From: JAMQPK01 sp963782595
GTDB lineage: Bacteria; Acidobacteriota; Vicinamibacteria; Vicinamibacterales; JAMQPK01
NCBI GenBank assembly: GCA_963782595.1
Contig: CAWAKJ010000001.1
Location: 868,001-932,000 of the forward strand
Direction: 5' to 3'
Length of the DNA: 64,000 bases
Below, one piece after another: positions 52,737-61,620 of this stretch (positions within the stretch are counted from its first letter, which is position 1; the number at the start of each line of letters is the position of its first letter). The notes below the pieces were generated by a model. It saw only the letters and a program-made list of their open reading frames with translations, did not search any database and was not told where the DNA came from. The translations under genes and the position numbers were made by a program.

Positions 52737-53993
52737 TTACGATTTGCCGCTGCTGAATCTCGCCTTCAGGGCGTTGCGATTGACGGCTGTTCCATTGAGA
52801 TACACCGCCGAGATGCGACGCGTATTCGTGATGTCGTCCAACGGATTAGCGTCGAGTACCACGAACGCTGCACTCTTCCCGGCCGCCACTGTGCCGAGAT
52901 CGGTGAGCCGAAGCACCTGGGCGGCATTTCGAGTCGCGGCCACGATGACCTGCATGGGGGTCATGCCGGCGGCCACCATGTCTTCCATCTCCAGGTGATG
53001 GCTCCACGGCACCCCACCGTCGGTGCCGAGTGCGATCACGGTGCCCTCTTTGGTCAGTCTGGCGAGATTCCGCGCCTGAATGCCGAAGGCCTGCTGCGCC
53101 GCCGGCCGGTCGGTGGACGCCGCCTCCTGCAGCTTCTTCAACTCTGCAGCCGGAACCGTGTCAATCCAGCCAAGATCGGTTTTGACTCCGCGGTCTGGAA
53201 GATTCGGCACGAGAAAGAAATTCGGACGCTGCTTGATCATCGCGACAATCTCGGCGTCGATGTCTCTGTCGCGCACGCTATGGGCGAATGCGTCGAGCCC
53301 GGCCCTCAGAAGGCCCTTCGCGTCTTCGAGCGTCACGATGTGAGCGGTCACGCGCAGCTTGTTCTTGTGAGCCTCGTCGATCACCGCGCCGTAAAGCTCC
53401 GGCGAAAGCTTTTTGTATTTGCCATCGCGATCGTCCACCCAGATCTTCACGAAGTCGACTTTTCTGGCGGCGAGCTCCTGCACGGCTTTCCGCGCTTCGG
53501 CGTCGGTGGTCACCCAGTACGGCACCGTCGTTCGTCCCGGTTCGGGACTCGTGATTCCGCGCCCCGCTGTGCGCAGCAGTGGAGCCCCAGCAATCGGCTG
53601 CTGCCGCACCTGCAACGCCAAGTCGCCCGCGTCGCTGCCAAGGCTTATCAGAGCCCCGACGCCGTAGTACGCCTTGTGCTCCAGGACACTCGCCAGCGCG
53701 GGTTGCTCGGTCGGCATGTGCGTGTGCGCATCCACGATGGCGGGCATCACCGTTTTGCCGCTCAGGTCGACGCGGGCGGCGCCGGCGGGCACCTTCACCT
53801 GCCCTCTTCTCCCAATCTCCGTAAATCGATTGCCCTGGACGACGAACGCGGAGTTGTCGATCGGCGCGCTGCCGTCACCCACGATGAGCCGCGCTCCTTC
53901 GTACACCGTGGCGCCAGCGGACTGCGGCGCCTGGCCTGCAACGAGCCCCGCAAAGATGACCGCGACGAATGCCAGCACAATGACAGATCGCAT
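52737..53993 (-). CDS. Secreted amidohydrolase (imidazolonepropionase-like)
   Basis: 418 residues with a signal peptide (MRSVIVLAFVAVIFAGLVAG). The amidohydrolase core is visible: VMPAIVDAHTHMP (first metal His pair), carboxylated-Lys region near VDFVKIWVDDRDG, His in VTAHIVTLEDAKGLL, FAHSVRDRDID and the Asp in IALGTDGGVPWSHHLE. The C-terminal DLGTVAAGKSAAFVVLDANP with NTRRISAVYLNG is the usual composite-domain ending. Such exported enzymes act on cyclic amides, dipeptides or similar; the substrate is unknown. Upstream lies the divergent cupin gene. Confidence 0.9.
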   Translation of the reverse strand: MRSVIVLAFVAVIFAGLVAGQAPQSAGATVYEGARLIVGDGSAPIDNSAFVVQGNRFTEIGRRGQVKVPAGAARVDLSGKTVMPAIVDAHTHMPTEQPALASVLEHKAYYGVGALISLGSDAGDLALQVRQQPIAGAPLLRTAGRGITSPEPGRTTVPYWVTTDAEARKAVQELAARKVDFVKIWVDDRDGKYKKLSPELYGAVIDEAHKNKLRVTAHIVTLEDAKGLLRAGLDAFAHSVRDRDIDAEIVAMIKQRPNFFLVPNLPDRGVKTDLGWIDTVPAAELKKLQEAASTDRPAAQQAFGIQARNLARLTKEGTVIALGTDGGVPWSHHLEMEDMVAAGMTPMQVIVAATRNAAQVLRLTDLGTVAAGKSAAFVVLDANPLDDITNTRRISAVYLNGTAVNRNALKARFSSGKS

Positions 53994-54057
53994 AGAAAAC
54001 TCCTTGATACACTAGGCGCGTTTCAGCCAACCGTGACCTGCTTCAAGGAGGAATGAT

Positions 54058-54513
54058 ATGCGCGCGACCATCATCCGGCGGCTCTTTCTTTGCTCGTTGC
54101 TGGCAACGAGCGTCGTGCCTCTTTCAGCGCAGGAACGCGGCCGCGGAGCGCCGCCACCACTTAGCACCGACCCCTACAACATCTGGACGGATAAACAGTT
54201 ATCCACGCCGGGCAGGCTGGGCAATTACGGCCACTACAGCGCCAGCATCCAGCGCCGCGAGGTGGGAGCCGCGCCCGAAACGCACACGAATTTCTCGCAC
54301 TTTCTGATGTTCACGAGCGGTGCGGGGAGCGTCATTCTGGGCGGGCAAATCGTCGACGGGCCGGATGGCAAGAAAATCATCAAGGGCGGCGATACGCACA
54401 AGATCGTGCTAGGCGAGATGTATCACATACCGATTAACACGGCCCACCAGGTGGTGCCGAACCCGGGCAGTTCGGTGACCTACTGGGTGACGAATATCAA
54501 TGTTTTGAAGTGA
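54058..54513 (+). CDS. Secreted cupin-domain protein
   Basis: 151 residues, ATG following AAGGAGGAAT, an excellent ribosome site. A signal peptide (about 1-23, ending PLSAQ) is followed by a single cupin domain: THTNFSHFLMFTSGAGSVIL is the first conserved motif and GEMYHIPINTAHQVVPNPGS the second, with His ligands in both. Small secreted cupins of this kind are common in acidobacteria and have no assigned reaction. The stop codon is followed immediately by the tandem/inverted repeat that fills the gap to the convergent gene. Confidence 0.78.
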   Translation: MRATIIRRLFLCSLLATSVVPLSAQERGRGAPPPLSTDPYNIWTDKQLSTPGRLGNYGHYSASIQRREVGAAPETHTNFSHFLMFTSGAGSVILGGQIVDGPDGKKIIKGGDTHKIVLGEMYHIPINTAHQVVPNPGSSVTYWVTNINVLK

Positions 54514-54518
54514 GTGCA

Positions 54519-54616
54519 GGTGCAATAGGTGCGATAGGTGCAATGGGTGCGGAGGTGCGATGGGTGCGAACGCCGCACCTATTGCACCCTTTGCACCCAT
54601 CGCACCAATTGCACCC
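54519..54616. repeat. Tandem 9-bp units followed by their inverse, filling a convergent gap
   Basis: GGTGCAATA-type units repeat about five times (54519-54568), then inverted copies run to 54616. GGTGCAATAGGTGCG (54519-54533) pairs with 54574-54588, and GGTGCGATGGGTGC (54554-54567) pairs with 54593-54606. The repeat occupies nearly all of the 106 bases between the stop codons of the convergent cupin and SMP-30 genes and could terminate both transcripts. Confidence 0.8.
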
Positions 54617-54619
54617 AGA

Positions 54620-55528
54620 TTACTTAGCTCTTCCCGTATATCCCTTCGCGATCATCTGAAGCGAGAACAGGCAGGACGGCGTGGCAATGTACAGCGTCTG
54701 CTTGTTCGGTCCGCCGAACCCAAGGTTCTGCGGGCGCTGCGAGGTCGGAATCAACCCCAGAGACTTGCCGTCCTTGGCGAACACCTGCACGCCAGGCTGG
54801 ATCCCGACGTAAATGCGTCCTTCGCTGTCGACCGCGATCCCGTCGGCGTGGCTTTCCTTGGCGCCGTTCAGGCCTTCGTACGGACCGAAGGCGCGCTTGT
54901 TGGTCAGCTTGCCGTCGGCTTGAATGTCAAACACGTCCAAATGGTCGCCGCTGGAATCACCGGAATAAAGTGTCTTTTCGTCCGGGCTCAGCTGGATGCC
55001 ATGCGCACTCGCCGCTTCGCCCATCTTCACCGGCTGGCCACCGGGAGCAATGTAGTAGACGGCCGACGGTTTGTCGCTCGGCAGCGTGAACCAGATCCCG
55101 TCCTTCTTGTCGATCACGAGGTCGTTCGGCCGCGACGGCATCTTCGCGATCACCGTCTGCGTCGGATGCAGCACGGCGATGCTGTCGGCCGTTGTCGCGA
55201 TCACGCGCCCTTTCGAGTCGAGCGCGAGGCCGTTCGCCCTGTTCGTATTCTCGATGAACACGGTCAGGGCGCCGCTCTTGTCGATCTTGTAAACCCTGCT
55301 GGCTCCGGGTTCGGTCACGAGCGTCGTCCCGTCGGGCATCGCGAGAGGCCCTTCGCTGCTCCGCATTCCGTCTTTGACGATGGTCACCTTCGCACCCTTG
55401 GCGACGACGCCGGGAATCCCGGGCGCGACAGTTTCTGTCGCGGGTGGTGGCGGTGTGCCCGCCCGACCGCCCTGAGCAAACGTGGATACTGAGCACAGCG
55501 CACATAGAACGACGACCGCAATCCTCAT
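54620..55528 (-). CDS. Secreted SMP-30/gluconolactonase-family protein
   Basis: 302 residues from the ATG at 55528, after GGGAGGCAGG; the frame is open to 55663 but this start opens a signal peptide (MRIAVVVLCALCSVSTFAQG). A six-bladed propeller is indicated by motifs such as SSEGPLAMPDGTTLVTEPG, TNRANGLALDSKGRVIATTA, RPNDLVIDKKDGIWFTLPS and ESHADGIAVDSEGRIYVGI. These match SMP-30, whose metal-dependent site hydrolyses sugar lactones. The product is periplasmic. It lies divergent from the ThuA gene, and both may act on sugar derivatives. Confidence 0.87.
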   Translation of the reverse strand: MRIAVVVLCALCSVSTFAQGGRAGTPPPPATETVAPGIPGVVAKGAKVTIVKDGMRSSEGPLAMPDGTTLVTEPGASRVYKIDKSGALTVFIENTNRANGLALDSKGRVIATTADSIAVLHPTQTVIAKMPSRPNDLVIDKKDGIWFTLPSDKPSAVYYIAPGGQPVKMGEAASAHGIQLSPDEKTLYSGDSSGDHLDVFDIQADGKLTNKRAFGPYEGLNGAKESHADGIAVDSEGRIYVGIQPGVQVFAKDGKSLGLIPTSQRPQNLGFGGPNKQTLYIATPSCLFSLQMIAKGYTGRAK

Positions 55529-55661
55529 AACCTGCCTCCCCTGCAACATCCAGACTTGCCGTCCGTATCGACGCGATCCTACTGCTGCCCGTGGCCATGT
55601 GCAACGCCGATTGCCAATCCGTATAATCCAGGCTGGTTGAGGTCGAATGATGGAGACGTGC

Positions 55662-57251
55662 ATGAAAAAGACGATTCACGCGATCGTGCTCGCGATGCTC
55701 ATTGGCAGCCTCGTGTCGGCACAGACGCCGACACCGCCTCGGGTTGATGGAGGTGGTGGCGCCAGAACGACGGCTCAAACGCGTCCACCGGACAGTCGTC
55801 GGCCGCGCGGTACCGCCGTCGGCTTGCTCGGCTGGAAGGCCGGCATTCGCTCCGATGCGTTCGGCGCCATACCGTTCGCGGACGCGGCTGCGAAGATTGA
55901 CGCGGCGGGCGTCGCGTTTGTCGAAGGCGTGAGCTCGAATCTCGATTACAGGCTTGGCGCCGACGCGCTCACGATCGTCAAGAACAGGCTTGCCGAGCTC
56001 GGGCTGCGCGTACCGGCCTACCGTCTCGAATCGATTCCCGCAGACGAGGCCGGCCGTCAGAAACTGCTGGAGTTCGTCAAAGTGCTCGAGATCGAATTGA
56101 TTCTGACGCGTCAGCCGGCGAATCTGCCCGGTGTGAGCGTGGCAACCGAAGACGCTCGCGGCGTTTACAAACAAGGCGATGCGATCGTCGGGGCAAATCT
56201 TGGCAACGCGGCCAGCGCTGCGACATTGCTCGTCGATCTGAGCCGGCGGCAGCCGCCCGAGCGACCGGAATGGCCGAACAAGTGCGGCGATTGCGCAACG
56301 TCGCGACCGTCAACCAGACCACTTTTCTTCACGATCAATCCCGCTGCGGCCGAGGCTTACGACAAAGCCGTGCGTGCCGCCCAGGGTTATCGCGTCAACG
56401 CGATTTCCCGGATGATGCCGACGACGACGACCGAACGCATCCCCGCCGACGAACGACAGAAGATCGATGCCGCGGTTCCGAGGCAGGCGCTCGTCAAGCC
56501 GAGGCAGGCGAGAAAGCTTCTGATCATCGACGTGTGTCCCGCTGGCGGCTTCTATCACACCACGATCGCCCACGGGAATCTGATGCTGCAGCTCATCGCC
56601 AAGTACACCGGCGCGTACGAGCCGATCTTCGACAACAATCTCGAAAACCTGAAGTACCCGCACATCAGGCAGTACGACGCGGTCTTCCTCAACAGCGTCG
56701 TCGGCCCGGTCTTCTCCGACCCGGAGGTGCTCGACGGATTGATGCGGTATGTCCGCGAAGGCGGCGGCGTGGCCGGCCTTCACGGCGTGACCTTCGCGTC
56801 GCAGGACGTGCGCGAGTTCGGCGAGCTGATGGGCGCGCAGGAAGGTCCGCACCAGTACAACGGCGAGCCTGGCACACTGAAGATCGACGATCCCGACAGC
56901 CCGCTCACGAAACACTTCGGCGGCAAGGGATTCTCGATGATGGACGAGTTCTATCACTTTCCGCCGACCGGCCCGTACACGCGCGAGAAGCTGCATGTGC
57001 TCCTGAGCGTCGATGCCGAGAAAACGGATCTCAGAAAGTGGGAGCACATTCGCCCGGATCGGGACTACGGGATGGCGTGGATCAAACGCGAAGGCAAGGG
57101 GCGTGTGTTCAACAGCGTGCTCGGCCACCGGCCGGAGTTCTACATGATGCCGGACTTGGTGAAGCTCATGCTGGGCGGCATTCAGTTCGTCCTCGGCGAC
57201 CTCGAGGCCGACACGACGCCGAGCGCGAAGCTGGCGAAGTCGGGGAAGTGA
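55662..57251 (+). CDS. Secreted ThuA-domain protein with N-terminal TIM-barrel-like region
   Basis: 529 residues from the ATG at 55662, after GGAG; an ATG at 55647 after GAGG is nearly as good. A signal peptide (MKKTIHAIVLAMLIGSLVSA) precedes a region (about 45-230) reminiscent of sugar-phosphate isomerase barrels (KIDAAGVAFVEGVSS, LAELGLRVPAYRLESI). The ThuA domain (about 280-510) has VCPAGGFYHTTIAHGNLM, FDNNLENLKYPHIRQYDAVF and YVREGGGVAGLHGVTFAS, ending with RVFNSVLGHRPEFY. ThuA domains have a glutamine-amidotransferase-like fold and are linked to trehalose or other sugar use. The fusion of a barrel-like part with ThuA is uncommon. The reaction is unknown. Confidence 0.83.
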   Translation: MKKTIHAIVLAMLIGSLVSAQTPTPPRVDGGGGARTTAQTRPPDSRRPRGTAVGLLGWKAGIRSDAFGAIPFADAAAKIDAAGVAFVEGVSSNLDYRLGADALTIVKNRLAELGLRVPAYRLESIPADEAGRQKLLEFVKVLEIELILTRQPANLPGVSVATEDARGVYKQGDAIVGANLGNAASAATLLVDLSRRQPPERPEWPNKCGDCATSRPSTRPLFFTINPAAAEAYDKAVRAAQGYRVNAISRMMPTTTTERIPADERQKIDAAVPRQALVKPRQARKLLIIDVCPAGGFYHTTIAHGNLMLQLIAKYTGAYEPIFDNNLENLKYPHIRQYDAVFLNSVVGPVFSDPEVLDGLMRYVREGGGVAGLHGVTFASQDVREFGELMGAQEGPHQYNGEPGTLKIDDPDSPLTKHFGGKGFSMMDEFYHFPPTGPYTREKLHVLLSVDAEKTDLRKWEHIRPDRDYGMAWIKREGKGRVFNSVLGHRPEFYMMPDLVKLMLGGIQFVLGDLEADTTPSAKLAKSGK

Positions 57252-57263
57252 ACGATCTCGGTC

Positions 57264-57329
57264 ATGGCAGAGGGCAGATGGCAGAGGGCAGATGACGTCT
57301 TCTGCCATCCGCCATCATCCATCTGCCCT
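57264..57329. repeat. Two 14-bp tandem units plus inverted copies between convergent genes
   Basis: ATGGCAGAGGGCAG occurs twice in a row (57264-57277 and 57278-57291). AGGGCAGAT (57271-57279) pairs with ATCTGCCCT (57321-57329), and GATGGCAGA (57277-57285) pairs with TCTGCCATC (57301-57309). It fills most of the 91-base gap between the stop codons of the ThuA and cyclase genes, so it may be a bidirectional terminator. Confidence 0.75.
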
Positions 57330-57342
57330 GACTGAAGTCATG

Positions 57343-58140
57343 TCACGGTCGTGGTACAAGGGCCACTATCCTCAGCGGTCCCCCGCTGCCGCCCCGGATC
57401 TTCATGGGCAGGGCGATGACAAAGCTGCCGCTCGCCGGGACTCGATCGAGCTGAGCGACATTTTCGAAAGCGGGAATATTCGCGGCGAACAGAACCTGGT
57501 GGGTGTCGAAGGTCTTTGACTGCCCGTAGTCGACACTCGCGGTATCGATGCCGATCGCGTCAATCGTGCCGCGTGCGGCGAGCCAACGAGCGGTCTCTGG
57601 ATGAATGCCCGGAAAGTGCAGCTCTGCCACGCCCTCGGGTCCAGTTTTGGAAGTGCCCAGATACTTCAACGGGTCGGGCCAACGGCTGCCCCAACCTGTG
57701 CGAAACAAAACGATGGCCCCATCTGGAATCGAGCCGTTCGCGCGTTCCCAGGCCTCGAGCGAGTCGGGTGTTATCTGAAAGTCGGGATTCGAAGCCTGAC
57801 TGGTCACATCCACAACCACCCCAGGTCCGACGAGGCGGTCCAGCGGAATTTGATCCGTCGTCCATTTCCCTTCCGCAAAGTGCCGCGGTGCGTCGAGATG
57901 CGTTCCGCCATGCTCCGACGTGGAGAGGTTGTTGGCGGCATAGTAATAGCCCGCCGGAGTACGGCCGGCTGATTCGACCTGAAACTCGAATCGCTTCGCG
58001 GTGGGCCAGTAGATTGTTTCGGATGAAAAGTCGTAGGTGAGGTCGACCCAGGTGCCGGTGCTCATCAGATCCGGCTGGGTTGCACGCTGACATCCGGTGA
58101 GCGTCAGCATGAGCAAGAGAGCGGCTCTCGGAATGGTCAT
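57343..58140 (-). CDS. Cyclase/kynurenine-formamidase-like lipoprotein
   Basis: 265 residues. The lipobox LTLTGC (Cys at about 17) predicts a lipoprotein. The fold is that of the metal-dependent cyclase family: HGGTHLDAPRHFAEGKW is the HxxxD/E metal motif, with GPGVVVDV and GAIVLFRTGWGSRW downstream. Family members hydrolyse formyl or cyclic amides, as in kynurenine formamidase, but the substrate here cannot be told. Its membrane anchoring is unusual for the formamidase branch. It is upstream of the GDSL-hydrolase on the complementary strand order, with REP copy D between. Confidence 0.85.
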   Translation of the reverse strand: MTIPRAALLLMLTLTGCQRATQPDLMSTGTWVDLTYDFSSETIYWPTAKRFEFQVESAGRTPAGYYYAANNLSTSEHGGTHLDAPRHFAEGKWTTDQIPLDRLVGPGVVVDVTSQASNPDFQITPDSLEAWERANGSIPDGAIVLFRTGWGSRWPDPLKYLGTSKTGPEGVAELHFPGIHPETARWLAARGTIDAIGIDTASVDYGQSKTFDTHQVLFAANIPAFENVAQLDRVPASGSFVIALPMKIRGGSGGPLRIVALVPRP

Positions 58141-58164
58141 CGGATTCCCGCGTTGGCAGGTTTG

Positions 58165-58189
58165 GCCCGGCTAAAGCCGGACACTACGT
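58165..58189 (-). repeat. REP-like element, copy D
   Basis: On the minus strand ACGTAGTGTCCGGCTTTAGC followed by CGGGC; the stem has one end mismatch (CGGGC for CGGAC). It lies 8 bases downstream of the GDSL-hydrolase stop codon, in the orientation of that gene. Confidence 0.8.
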
Positions 58190-58197
58190 GAGGTTGA

Positions 58198-59559
58198 TTA
58201 CTTGAACAGCGACAGGTCGATCGCCTCTCCCATGGCCTGGTAGCCCGCATCGCTCGGATGCAGATAGTCGCACGAGTCGAATTTCTCGAACAACTTCTTC
58301 GGATCTTTCGGATCGCGCGTGGCGCGGTCGAAGTCGATGACGCCGTCGTACGCCTTACTCGTTCGGATCCAGTCGTTCACCGCCTGCCGCTTTGCTTCAC
58401 CGGCCTCGGTGTAATAGGCCGCGCCCCAGAAGGGCGTGAGCGTCGCGCCGTAGATCTTCAATCCGTGCGCGTGTGCCTGGTCGATGAGCTGTTTGTGCCC
58501 CGCGATGAGATCTTCGGCCGTCGGCGTGGGATTCTGCCGTCCGTTGCCGATGTCGTTGATGCCTTCGAGCACGATGACGTGGGTAATGCCAGGCTGCGAC
58601 AGTACATGGCGCTCGAACCGCGCCAATGCGTTCATGCCGGCGCCAACGGCGCGCACGTCCGTTCCCGGCGGGACGGTCCCTTCGCTGAGCACACGGTTGC
58701 CGCCGATGCCCGCGTTCAGGACTCCCAGCTTCACGCCCTGCGAGAGCAGCCGTTTGGCAAGGTAATCGGGCCAGCGATTGTTCGTGTCCGGCGTCGATCG
58801 CGCGCCATCGGTAATCGAATCACCGAATGCGACCACCGCGCCCGTCGCATCGGGCGCCACGACGTCGACGCGCGAGAGCAGGAACCAGCTCTGCGTTCTG
58901 CCGACGGCCGGCAACGTTTGTTTGCCGGCGTGATTGCCCGTTTCCGAAACGTAGTTGGTTTGAAACGCGCCGCCGTGCATCGTCAACGTCGCCGGCGCAT
59001 TGGTCGTGCCGGGTAGGTACAGGTCGATGGCGAGATCGGCCAGTTGCGGCACCGCCAAATCGACCGGGTCGCTGTAGACGACCGCGTTCGCAGGGATGGT
59101 GACGGTCGGTCTGCCGCTGAAGGTCAACGTGCGGCCCGGCGCCTGAATCAGATTCTCTTTGTCGCGAAGCGCGATGTGTGCGGCGCCGATGGTGATCGCT
59201 GCCGTTCCATATGCGTTGCTGAAGACGACTCGCGCCCTCGATCCCCCGATGCTGGTGTGCACAACCTGGCGCAGTGTCTGGTTTGTGAAGTGCAGGTAGG
59301 GCGCGGGTGCGAATGACTGGCCCGGCGGCGGGGCGACTGGCGGTGGTGGCGCCCCGCAGCGGGTATTGAGCATAAACGGCGGAAGCGCGGGTGCCGGCGG
59401 AAACGGATTCTGCGCCCGTCCGACTTCCGCCGTTGCCCACGTCCCGACCCAGCGGTCCGACCCTGCTCGCTGAGCAAACGCGGTTGAGTACACGCTGAGG
59501 ATCAGCGAAAGGGCGGCCGCGCCGCCGAATGCCGCGCCAGACAGTCGGATTCGTGGCAT
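58198..59559 (-). CDS. Secreted SGNH/GDSL-family hydrolase
   Basis: 453 residues from the ATG at 59559, which opens a signal peptide (MPRIRLSGAAFGGAAALSL, cleaved near STAFAQ); the frame extends upstream to 59982 without coding character. The N-terminal half (about 30-220) is a beta-sandwich-like region. The catalytic blocks follow: VVAFGDSITDGARS (nucleophile Ser), LNAGIGGNRVLSEG, VIVLEGINDIGNG and DYLHPSDAGYQAMG (Asp and His). Family members hydrolyse esters, often acetyl groups on carbohydrates; the substrate is unknown. The enzyme is periplasmic or extracellular. An AAGGAGC-preceded gene for a small helical protein is next upstream. Confidence 0.9.
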   Translation of the reverse strand: MPRIRLSGAAFGGAAALSLILSVYSTAFAQRAGSDRWVGTWATAEVGRAQNPFPPAPALPPFMLNTRCGAPPPPVAPPPGQSFAPAPYLHFTNQTLRQVVHTSIGGSRARVVFSNAYGTAAITIGAAHIALRDKENLIQAPGRTLTFSGRPTVTIPANAVVYSDPVDLAVPQLADLAIDLYLPGTTNAPATLTMHGGAFQTNYVSETGNHAGKQTLPAVGRTQSWFLLSRVDVVAPDATGAVVAFGDSITDGARSTPDTNNRWPDYLAKRLLSQGVKLGVLNAGIGGNRVLSEGTVPPGTDVRAVGAGMNALARFERHVLSQPGITHVIVLEGINDIGNGRQNPTPTAEDLIAGHKQLIDQAHAHGLKIYGATLTPFWGAAYYTEAGEAKRQAVNDWIRTSKAYDGVIDFDRATRDPKDPKKLFEKFDSCDYLHPSDAGYQAMGEAIDLSLFK

Positions 59560-59624
59560 ATGCGGCTCCGTTTTACCATGAAGGCCGGAAACCACGAAGC
59601 CACTGGGGGCACGAAGAGGTTGTT

Positions 59625-59927
59625 TTACGAGACGCGACGGGTGGCCGGGATGTCGTATTCGCTGGGTTTGCGTTCGCCCATCAACAGCCGGCGCATGGTT
59701 CGGAGGTCGTTCAGGATGCGGCTGCCGGCTCTGACGTGGTGCCTCAACTGCTCGATCTTGTAGCTGACCAGATGGATGGCATCCGCGCTGCGGCCGATAC
59801 CTTCCAGGTCGGCGAGCGCGATACGCTTGAGATCTTCTGCGGTGCTGGACTGGACCTCTTCGAGCACTTTGTCCAGCAGTTGCATATATTGATGAGCACT
59901 TTCGATCGTATCGAACGGATTCTGCAT
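59625..59927 (-). CDS. Small helical hypothetical protein
   Basis: 100 residues from the ATG at 59927, chosen for the AAGGAGC ribosome site just upstream; the frame extends to 60125 into the divergent AsmA gene start. The protein is almost entirely helical and charged: FDTIESAHQYMQLLDKVLEE, DLKRIALADLEGIGRSADA and YKIEQLRHHVRAGSRILNDL. A helical bundle or coiled-coil dimer is likely. No signal or membrane segment is present. I do not recognise a named family. It lies upstream of the GDSL gene on the same strand, but a gap of 65 bases separates them. Confidence 0.6.
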   Translation of the reverse strand: MQNPFDTIESAHQYMQLLDKVLEEVQSSTAEDLKRIALADLEGIGRSADAIHLVSYKIEQLRHHVRAGSRILNDLRTMRRLLMGERKPSEYDIPATRRVS

Positions 59928-60090
59928 AAGCTCCTTGGGGAAGAGGTCGTAAGGCAAAAAGACACGGCAAGGGCCATACCACCCGCGCGCCATCGATTTC
60001 GCTGCCTTTGGCGGACGAACCGCCCGGTGAGTCTGCCGAGGTGCGACAAAAATTCGCCGTTCGGGGCGACTGTCTGATTGTGAGAGCGCC

Positions 60091-61620
60091 ATGTTGAAGA
60101 GAGTCCTGCTGGCCCTCCTTCTCATATTCGTTGCACTGTCTGCGGGGTTGTTCTTCTGGGCTCGAGCTGTGTTTAGCCAGGAGAACGTACGGGTGGCTCT
60201 GGCGGGACGCCTGTCGGACGTGCTCGGTCAGCCCGTTGCCATTGGAAGGATTAGCGCGGCGATCTATCCCCGCGTCATTGTCAATCTGGGCGACGTCGCA
60301 ATAGGCGAACCCGCGCGGATCACGATCGAGCGTTTGCAGGTCGGGACCAATCTCCGGGCGCTTTTTTCAAGGCGCATCGAACACGCCGATCTACGGCTCA
60401 TCGGTGCCCGCGTCGAGCTGCCACTGCCGAGGTTTGCCTTCGCATCGGGAGAAAGCCGGGAACCTCGATCGGCCTCCGGGCCCGTCGAGCTCGTGTCGAT
60501 TGACGAAATCGTGCTGAGCGACATGCAGATGGTCGGCGGCGGCCGGACGCTGCGCGGCGATTTCGCCCTGGTGCCGCAAGGCAAGGGCTTCGTCTTGCGC
60601 GAGGCGACGCTTCACGCCGACGGCGCCTCCATCAAAGTGACCGGGCAGATTACCGACCTTGCAGGACCATTGGGGGAGTTGTCGGTCAGCGCCGGAAACC
60701 TGAATCTGGACGAGCTGCTGGTGTTTGTCTCCGAGTTCGCCGGTGATAGTGGGATCGCGGCGACGAGTGCGTCGAGTGGGGCGCCGGCGGTTCCAATGAA
60801 CATTGTCATGTCACTTGCGGCAGAGAGTGCGAAGATCGGCACGCTCGGTTTCGAAAGTTTGTCGGGCCGCGGCAGGATCTCGCGCGATGCGCTGACGCTC
60901 GACCCGGTCGGCTTCGGCCTGTTCGGAGGAAAGTACGCCGGGGCGCTCCGGTTCTCCCTTGGAAAGGTGACAGGCTTTCGCATGAAGGCAGCGCTGTCGG
61001 AAATCGACATGGCATCGGTGATGACGTTCGCCGGTAGCCCCGGCGCCATCACAGGACGTCTTTCCGGCCAGATCGATCTGGCTGGCAGCGGTGTTGATGC
61101 CGCAAGTGTGCTGCGGTCGGCGAAAGGCACGTCGCGCGTCGACATCACCAATGGAATCATCAAGAACCTCGGCCTCGTGCGAACGATCGTCATCGCGGGG
61201 TCCGGCCGGACCGACGCCACTCCACAGAGCGCGGAGGGCTCGCGCGACGAGCCGTTCTCCCGGCTCGGCGCGACACTGGCCGTTCTCGGCGGCGACGCCA
61301 ATACGAGCGATTTGAGATTCGAGTCCAACGATCTCCGGCTCTCGGCTTCGGGATACTTCCGGCTCGACGGCAGCGTGATCGATTTGCGCGGGCAGGTGCA
61401 GCTGTCCGACGCGCTTGCCGCGCGGGCGGGCCGCGATCTCGTACGCTATACCCAGGAGCAGGGCAGGCCGACGCTCCCGGTCACGATCACCGGCTCGGTC
61501 GATGCACCACAAGTGTTGGTTGACATGGCCGGCGTTCTCCGCCGCGCGATCACCAATCGCGCGACCGAAGAAGTGCAACGCACGATCAAAAGGAGGCTCG
61601 GTGGGCTCTTCAAAAAATAG
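60091..61620 (+). CDS. AsmA-family protein
   Basis: 509 residues, ATG start. One N-terminal membrane helix (about 5-27, LLALLLIFVALSAGLFFWA) anchors a large periplasmic region. AsmA features are the N-terminal LAGRLSDVLGQPVAIGRIS and the C-terminal AsmA-2 region (about 250-470) with GRLSGQIDLAGSGVDAASVL and NDLRLSASGYFRLDG. Proteins of this superfamily bridge the periplasm and influence outer-membrane lipid transport and assembly. This one is shorter than E. coli AsmA (617) and may have fewer repeats. The next gene starts inside its last 20 bases, so translation is coupled. Confidence 0.85.
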   Translation: MLKRVLLALLLIFVALSAGLFFWARAVFSQENVRVALAGRLSDVLGQPVAIGRISAAIYPRVIVNLGDVAIGEPARITIERLQVGTNLRALFSRRIEHADLRLIGARVELPLPRFAFASGESREPRSASGPVELVSIDEIVLSDMQMVGGGRTLRGDFALVPQGKGFVLREATLHADGASIKVTGQITDLAGPLGELSVSAGNLNLDELLVFVSEFAGDSGIAATSASSGAPAVPMNIVMSLAAESAKIGTLGFESLSGRGRISRDALTLDPVGFGLFGGKYAGALRFSLGKVTGFRMKAALSEIDMASVMTFAGSPGAITGRLSGQIDLAGSGVDAASVLRSAKGTSRVDITNGIIKNLGLVRTIVIAGSGRTDATPQSAEGSRDEPFSRLGATLAVLGGDANTSDLRFESNDLRLSASGYFRLDGSVIDLRGQVQLSDALAARAGRDLVRYTQEQGRPTLPVTITGSVDAPQVLVDMAGVLRRAITNRATEEVQRTIKRRLGGLFKK

